This document shows, piece by piece, positions 5,465 through 7,291 of a stretch of DNA of 7,291 bases (positions are counted from its first letter, which is position 1; every line of letters starts with the position of its first letter). The stretch is taken from assembly GCA_017613855.1 (NCBI GenBank), contig JAGACY010000405.1, positions 1 through 7,291 on the forward strand, in the 5' to 3' direction. A program made the position numbers and the translations under genes. Under the pieces are notes generated by a model. The model was given only the letters and a program-made list of their open reading frames with translations, did no database searches and was not told the DNA's origin. Source of the stretch: Pseudomonadota bacterium. Lineage in GTDB: Bacteria > Myxococcota > Bradymonadia > UBA4248.

Positions 5465-5604
5465 GATGCCAGTCAGATCGACTTTGTTACATTTTTTTTT
5501 TTACATGAGGTACTGGCATCCGTGGGTTTCACCCATAATCCGTGGATTACGCTTCGCTCACCCACGGTTATTGACTACGAATGTACCGCCCCTCCGGGGC
5601 GTAC
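5465..5604. repeat. Compound palindrome block between dprA and the serpin gene
   Basis: Three inverted repeats follow one another. GATGCCAGT (5465-5473) and ACTGGCATC (5512-5520) enclose a poly-T run. CCGTGGGT (5520-5527) and ACCCACGG (5560-5567) enclose a smaller TGGGT-TTC-ACCCA hairpin and a CGCTTCGCTC stretch. GTAC-GCCCC (5583-5592, with C5587 unpaired) pairs with GGGGC-GTAC (5596-5604) around loop TCC. The first two share base 5520. None is followed by a T-tract, so these look like REP-type or mobile-derived palindromes rather than terminators. The rest of the 295-bp gap holds the AT-rich serpin promoter region. Confidence 0.75.
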
Positions 5605-5640
5605 AGATCATTATGCATTCATCATTATCCATTATCCATC

Positions 5641-5668
5641 TTGTTTCTCCCCAAAATTGCGCTATACT
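5641..5668 (+). promoter_or_regulatory. Predicted promoter of the serpin gene
   Basis: TATACT (5663-5668, 5/6 match to the -10) has a weak TTGTTT -35 at 5641-5646 with a 16-bp spacer. Transcription would start near 5675. The leader of about 40 nt is almost all pyrimidine until AAGGAG at 5703-5708. Confidence 0.45.
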
Positions 5669-5714
5669 CTCTGCCGGTCTTTTCTTCTTTTCTTCCCCAA
5701 TAAAGGAGTTTTTC

Positions 5715-7034
5715 ATGCGTACATTTAAAATGTTCTTATTTGCTGCTGCCATCGCCTGCTTCGCCGCTGGATGTTCCGATTCAGATTCGGATTCCAATTC
5801 CAATTCCAATTCATCCAATCCCTCGAAACCAGGCAATTCCAAAGCAGCCGTCGATGTTCAGATGACCGAAGCCGCACTCACGGCAGCCGACGTCCCCGCT
5901 GTCGAAGACAAAGCAGCCAAAGACTGGGGCAAAGACCTCAATTCATTCGGCATGGATTTCATGCACAAACTCGACGGAAACTCGAATCTCGTCTTTTCAC
6001 CATTCTCACTGCATTCTGCCCTGAGCATGACGGCATGCGGTGCCGGCACTGACACGCTCAAAGAAATGGCTGATGTCCTCCACGTGAGCAATGACGCCGC
6101 AAACATTGCAAAAGAAAGTGGTGCCATGAGCCTCCACCTGCGCTTTGATGGACAGACTGAAGGCAGCAAATTTTCAATTGCAAATCGCATTTGGGTCGAC
6201 AGTAGTGCCGAAGTCGTTCCGACATTTAAGACCTATATGAACGACCAGTTCAAAGCCCCTCTGCAGATTGTCGACTTCGTCGGGCATGCCGCAGAAATCG
6301 TTGGAATCATCAATGAGTGGGTAAGCAATGTGACGAATAAGATGATCCCCAATCTGCTCAAACCAAACGATGTCAACAGCAATACGCAGATGGTGCTGGT
6401 CAATGCCATTCATTTCGATGGTGAATGGAAATACAAATTCCAGAAAGATAAAACCCAAAAAGCGGATTTCTCTGTCAATGCCACGGACAAAATAAAAGTT
6501 GACATGATGAACCAGAGCACGAATGTCAATTATTATGAAAATGATTCATTCAAAGCCATCGTCATGCCCTATGTTGGCGACAAATTCTCAATGCTGTTCA
6601 TGCTCCCCAATGAGATGGACAAACTCCCCGTCATGCTCGACGGACTCGATGGCAGCGCTATCGCAAAAATCATCACGGATGCCGAGAATATTGAAGTTTC
6701 CATTGCCCTGCCTAAATTCAAAATCGAAAGCAGCATCGACAATTCCATCGATATCCTTAAATCTCTGGGCATGAAACTCGCCTTTACCGACGCAGCAGAC
6801 TTTAAACAGATGATCTCCAACTTCGATGTCTTTATTAGTAAAATCATCCACAAAGCTGTCATCGAAGTCGATGAAGAAGGCACCCGCGCCGCAGCAGCCA
6901 CGGCGGTCAGCATGGAGAAAAACGGCGTTTCAATGGATAAGAAAACCTTTCATGCAGACCATCCGTTTGCATTTGCACTCATTCACAATGACTCCAACGG
7001 GATTTTGTTTGCCGGCCAATACGTTGGCAAGTAG
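5715..7034 (+). CDS. Serpin-family protease inhibitor lipoprotein
   Basis: A 439-residue serpin with an N-terminal lipoprotein signal (FAAGC, lipidated Cys20, next residue Ser, so outer-membrane sorting is expected). A Ser/Asp/Asn tether follows (21-37). The serpin fold covers about residues 68-438. Signatures are NLVFSPFSLHSALSM (91-105), NRIWVD (157-162), VNAIHFDGEWKYKF (209-222) and HPFAFALIH near the end (416-424). Serpins trap serine or cysteine proteases by a loop-insertion change. The hinge EEGTRAAAATA (387-397) fits the inhibitory consensus, so it should be an active inhibitor. Counting from P17 at Glu387 puts P1 near Asn403, with Lys402 and Met400 nearby. The loop is about three residues longer than in alpha-1-antitrypsin, so P1 is uncertain. 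AAGGAG (5703-5708) lies 6 nt before this ATG, and the signal peptide begins here, so upstream in-frame ATGs are not used. It probably shields the surface from external proteases (inference). Confidence 0.95.
   Translation: MRTFKMFLFAAAIACFAAGCSDSDSDSNSNSNSSNPSKPGNSKAAVDVQMTEAALTAADVPAVEDKAAKDWGKDLNSFGMDFMHKLDGNSNLVFSPFSLHSALSMTACGAGTDTLKEMADVLHVSNDAANIAKESGAMSLHLRFDGQTEGSKFSIANRIWVDSSAEVVPTFKTYMNDQFKAPLQIVDFVGHAAEIVGIINEWVSNVTNKMIPNLLKPNDVNSNTQMVLVNAIHFDGEWKYKFQKDKTQKADFSVNATDKIKVDMMNQSTNVNYYENDSFKAIVMPYVGDKFSMLFMLPNEMDKLPVMLDGLDGSAIAKIITDAENIEVSIALPKFKIESSIDNSIDILKSLGMKLAFTDAADFKQMISNFDVFISKIIHKAVIEVDEEGTRAAAATAVSMEKNGVSMDKKTFHADHPFAFALIHNDSNGILFAGQYVGK
5778..5813 (+). repeat. In-frame hexamer repeat in the serpin tether
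   Basis: Six consecutive 6-bp units (GATTCN x3 then AATTCN x3) encode alternating Asp-Ser and Asn-Ser just after the lipidated cysteine. Slippage would lengthen or shorten the tether without breaking the reading frame. Confidence 0.85.
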
Positions 7035-7055
7035 TCTCACTACATTATAATGATG

Positions 7056-7108
7056 GTCTCATCGTAAGCGCCCCACCTGGGGCGCTTTCTTTTTCACCAC
7101 GATGAGAC
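7056..7108. repeat. 10-bp inverted repeat enclosing the serpin terminator
   Basis: GTCTCATCGT (7056-7065) and ACGATGAGAC (7099-7108) are perfect reverse complements. The left arm directly abuts the terminator stem and the right arm lies 11 nt beyond the end of the right stem. The whole block is a nested palindrome. Confidence 0.9.
7066..7095 (+). terminator. Terminator of the serpin gene
   Basis: A perfect 9-bp stem, AAGCGCCCC (7066-7074) with GGGGCGCTT (7079-7087), has loop ACCT and runs into a T-rich tract (TTTCTTTTTC, 7086-7095), 31 nt after the serpin stop codon. The left flank has no A-tract, so it should work only in the plus direction. Confidence 0.9.
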
Positions 7109-7169
7109 GAACAATGAGAGATTTTTTTCGCTCGCCTTGCGGCGTTTTACGCCCCTGCGGCTCGCCAGC

Positions 7170-7199
7170 GGCCTATGCGCCAAAAGGGCGCATACGGCC
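7170..7199 (+). repeat. Bulged-C hairpin, copy D
   Basis: GGCC (7170-7173) and TATGCGCC (7174-7181) pair with GGCGCATA (7187-7194) and GGCC (7196-7199) around loop AAAAG. C7195 is unpaired. No T-tract follows, so it is not a standard terminator. Confidence 0.8.
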
Positions 7200-7205
7200 T
7201 TGGAT

Positions 7206-7236
7206 CCCTGCTATGGCGCAAGCGCCATACGCAGGG
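7206..7236 (+). repeat. Bulged-C hairpin, copy E
   Basis: CCCTGC (7206-7211) and TATGGCGC (7212-7219) pair with GCGCCATA (7222-7229) and GCAGGG (7231-7236) around loop AA. C7230 is unpaired. It follows copy D after 6 bp in the same orientation. The remaining bases to the window end (7237-7291) are AT-rich and show nothing I can name. Confidence 0.85.
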
Positions 7237-7291
7237 GATAAAAATTAATCAGAACATGACAGATTAAAATCAACATTCAATAATGATGGGA

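Noticed and set aside
5418..5714. In-frame N-terminal extension of the serpin by 99 residues
   Set aside because: The extension crosses the palindrome block and the promoter, has no domain, and would bury the signal peptide. The ATG at 5715 has a good ribosome site and begins a proper lipoprotein signal.

Overview
The window carries four complete protein genes on what looks like the chromosome of a Gram-negative bacterium. Two of them encode lipoproteins with clear lipobox signal peptides. One of these is a very cysteine-rich, modular surface protein of a kind I associate with Myxococcota/Bradymonadota-like (former deltaproteobacterial) lineages, including host-associated ones. This taxonomic guess is inference from protein style only. 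There is no rRNA, tRNA, CRISPR array, integrase or transposase gene in the window.

Layout. On the minus strand, read from right to left, are dprA (5419-4325, a DprA/Smf DNA-processing protein), a large cysteine-rich lipoprotein with two galactose-binding-like modules (4170-1684), and a three-module SH3b / peptidoglycan-binding / C39-type cysteine peptidase protein without a signal peptide (1180-149). On the plus strand, divergent from dprA, is a serpin lipoprotein (5715-7034) with an inhibitory-type hinge. Each gene appears to be its own transcription unit. The C39 gene has a good promoter with an upstream A-tract and ends at a bidirectional terminator. The lipoprotein gene has its own promoter and ends at a bulged-hairpin terminator. 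The serpin has a plausible promoter and a strong terminator nested inside a larger inverted repeat. Nothing suggests a shared pathway. Three of the four products do look suited to the cell envelope or to contact with other cells: a wall-degrading or protein-cleaving enzyme, a carbohydrate-binding-like adhesin, and a protease inhibitor.

The intergenic DNA is the most unusual part. Six hairpins of one architecture occur in three intergenic clusters (1287-1341, 1604-1676, 7170-7236). Their stem sequences differ but stay complementary. They share a core that reads (G/C)CTAT - variable stem and loop - ATAC, with the C unpaired, and then the outer arm closes. This looks like a REP-like palindromic family that uses a structural rather than a sequence signature, and one member doubles as a transcription terminator. 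The same gaps hold a 7-bp tandem repeat (GCTTATA x5) with inverted GCTTGTA partners, poly-T runs, and a compound palindrome block upstream of the serpin. A further oddity is a terminator-shaped hairpin with a U8 run between the predicted promoter and the Shine-Dalgarno site of the large lipoprotein gene.
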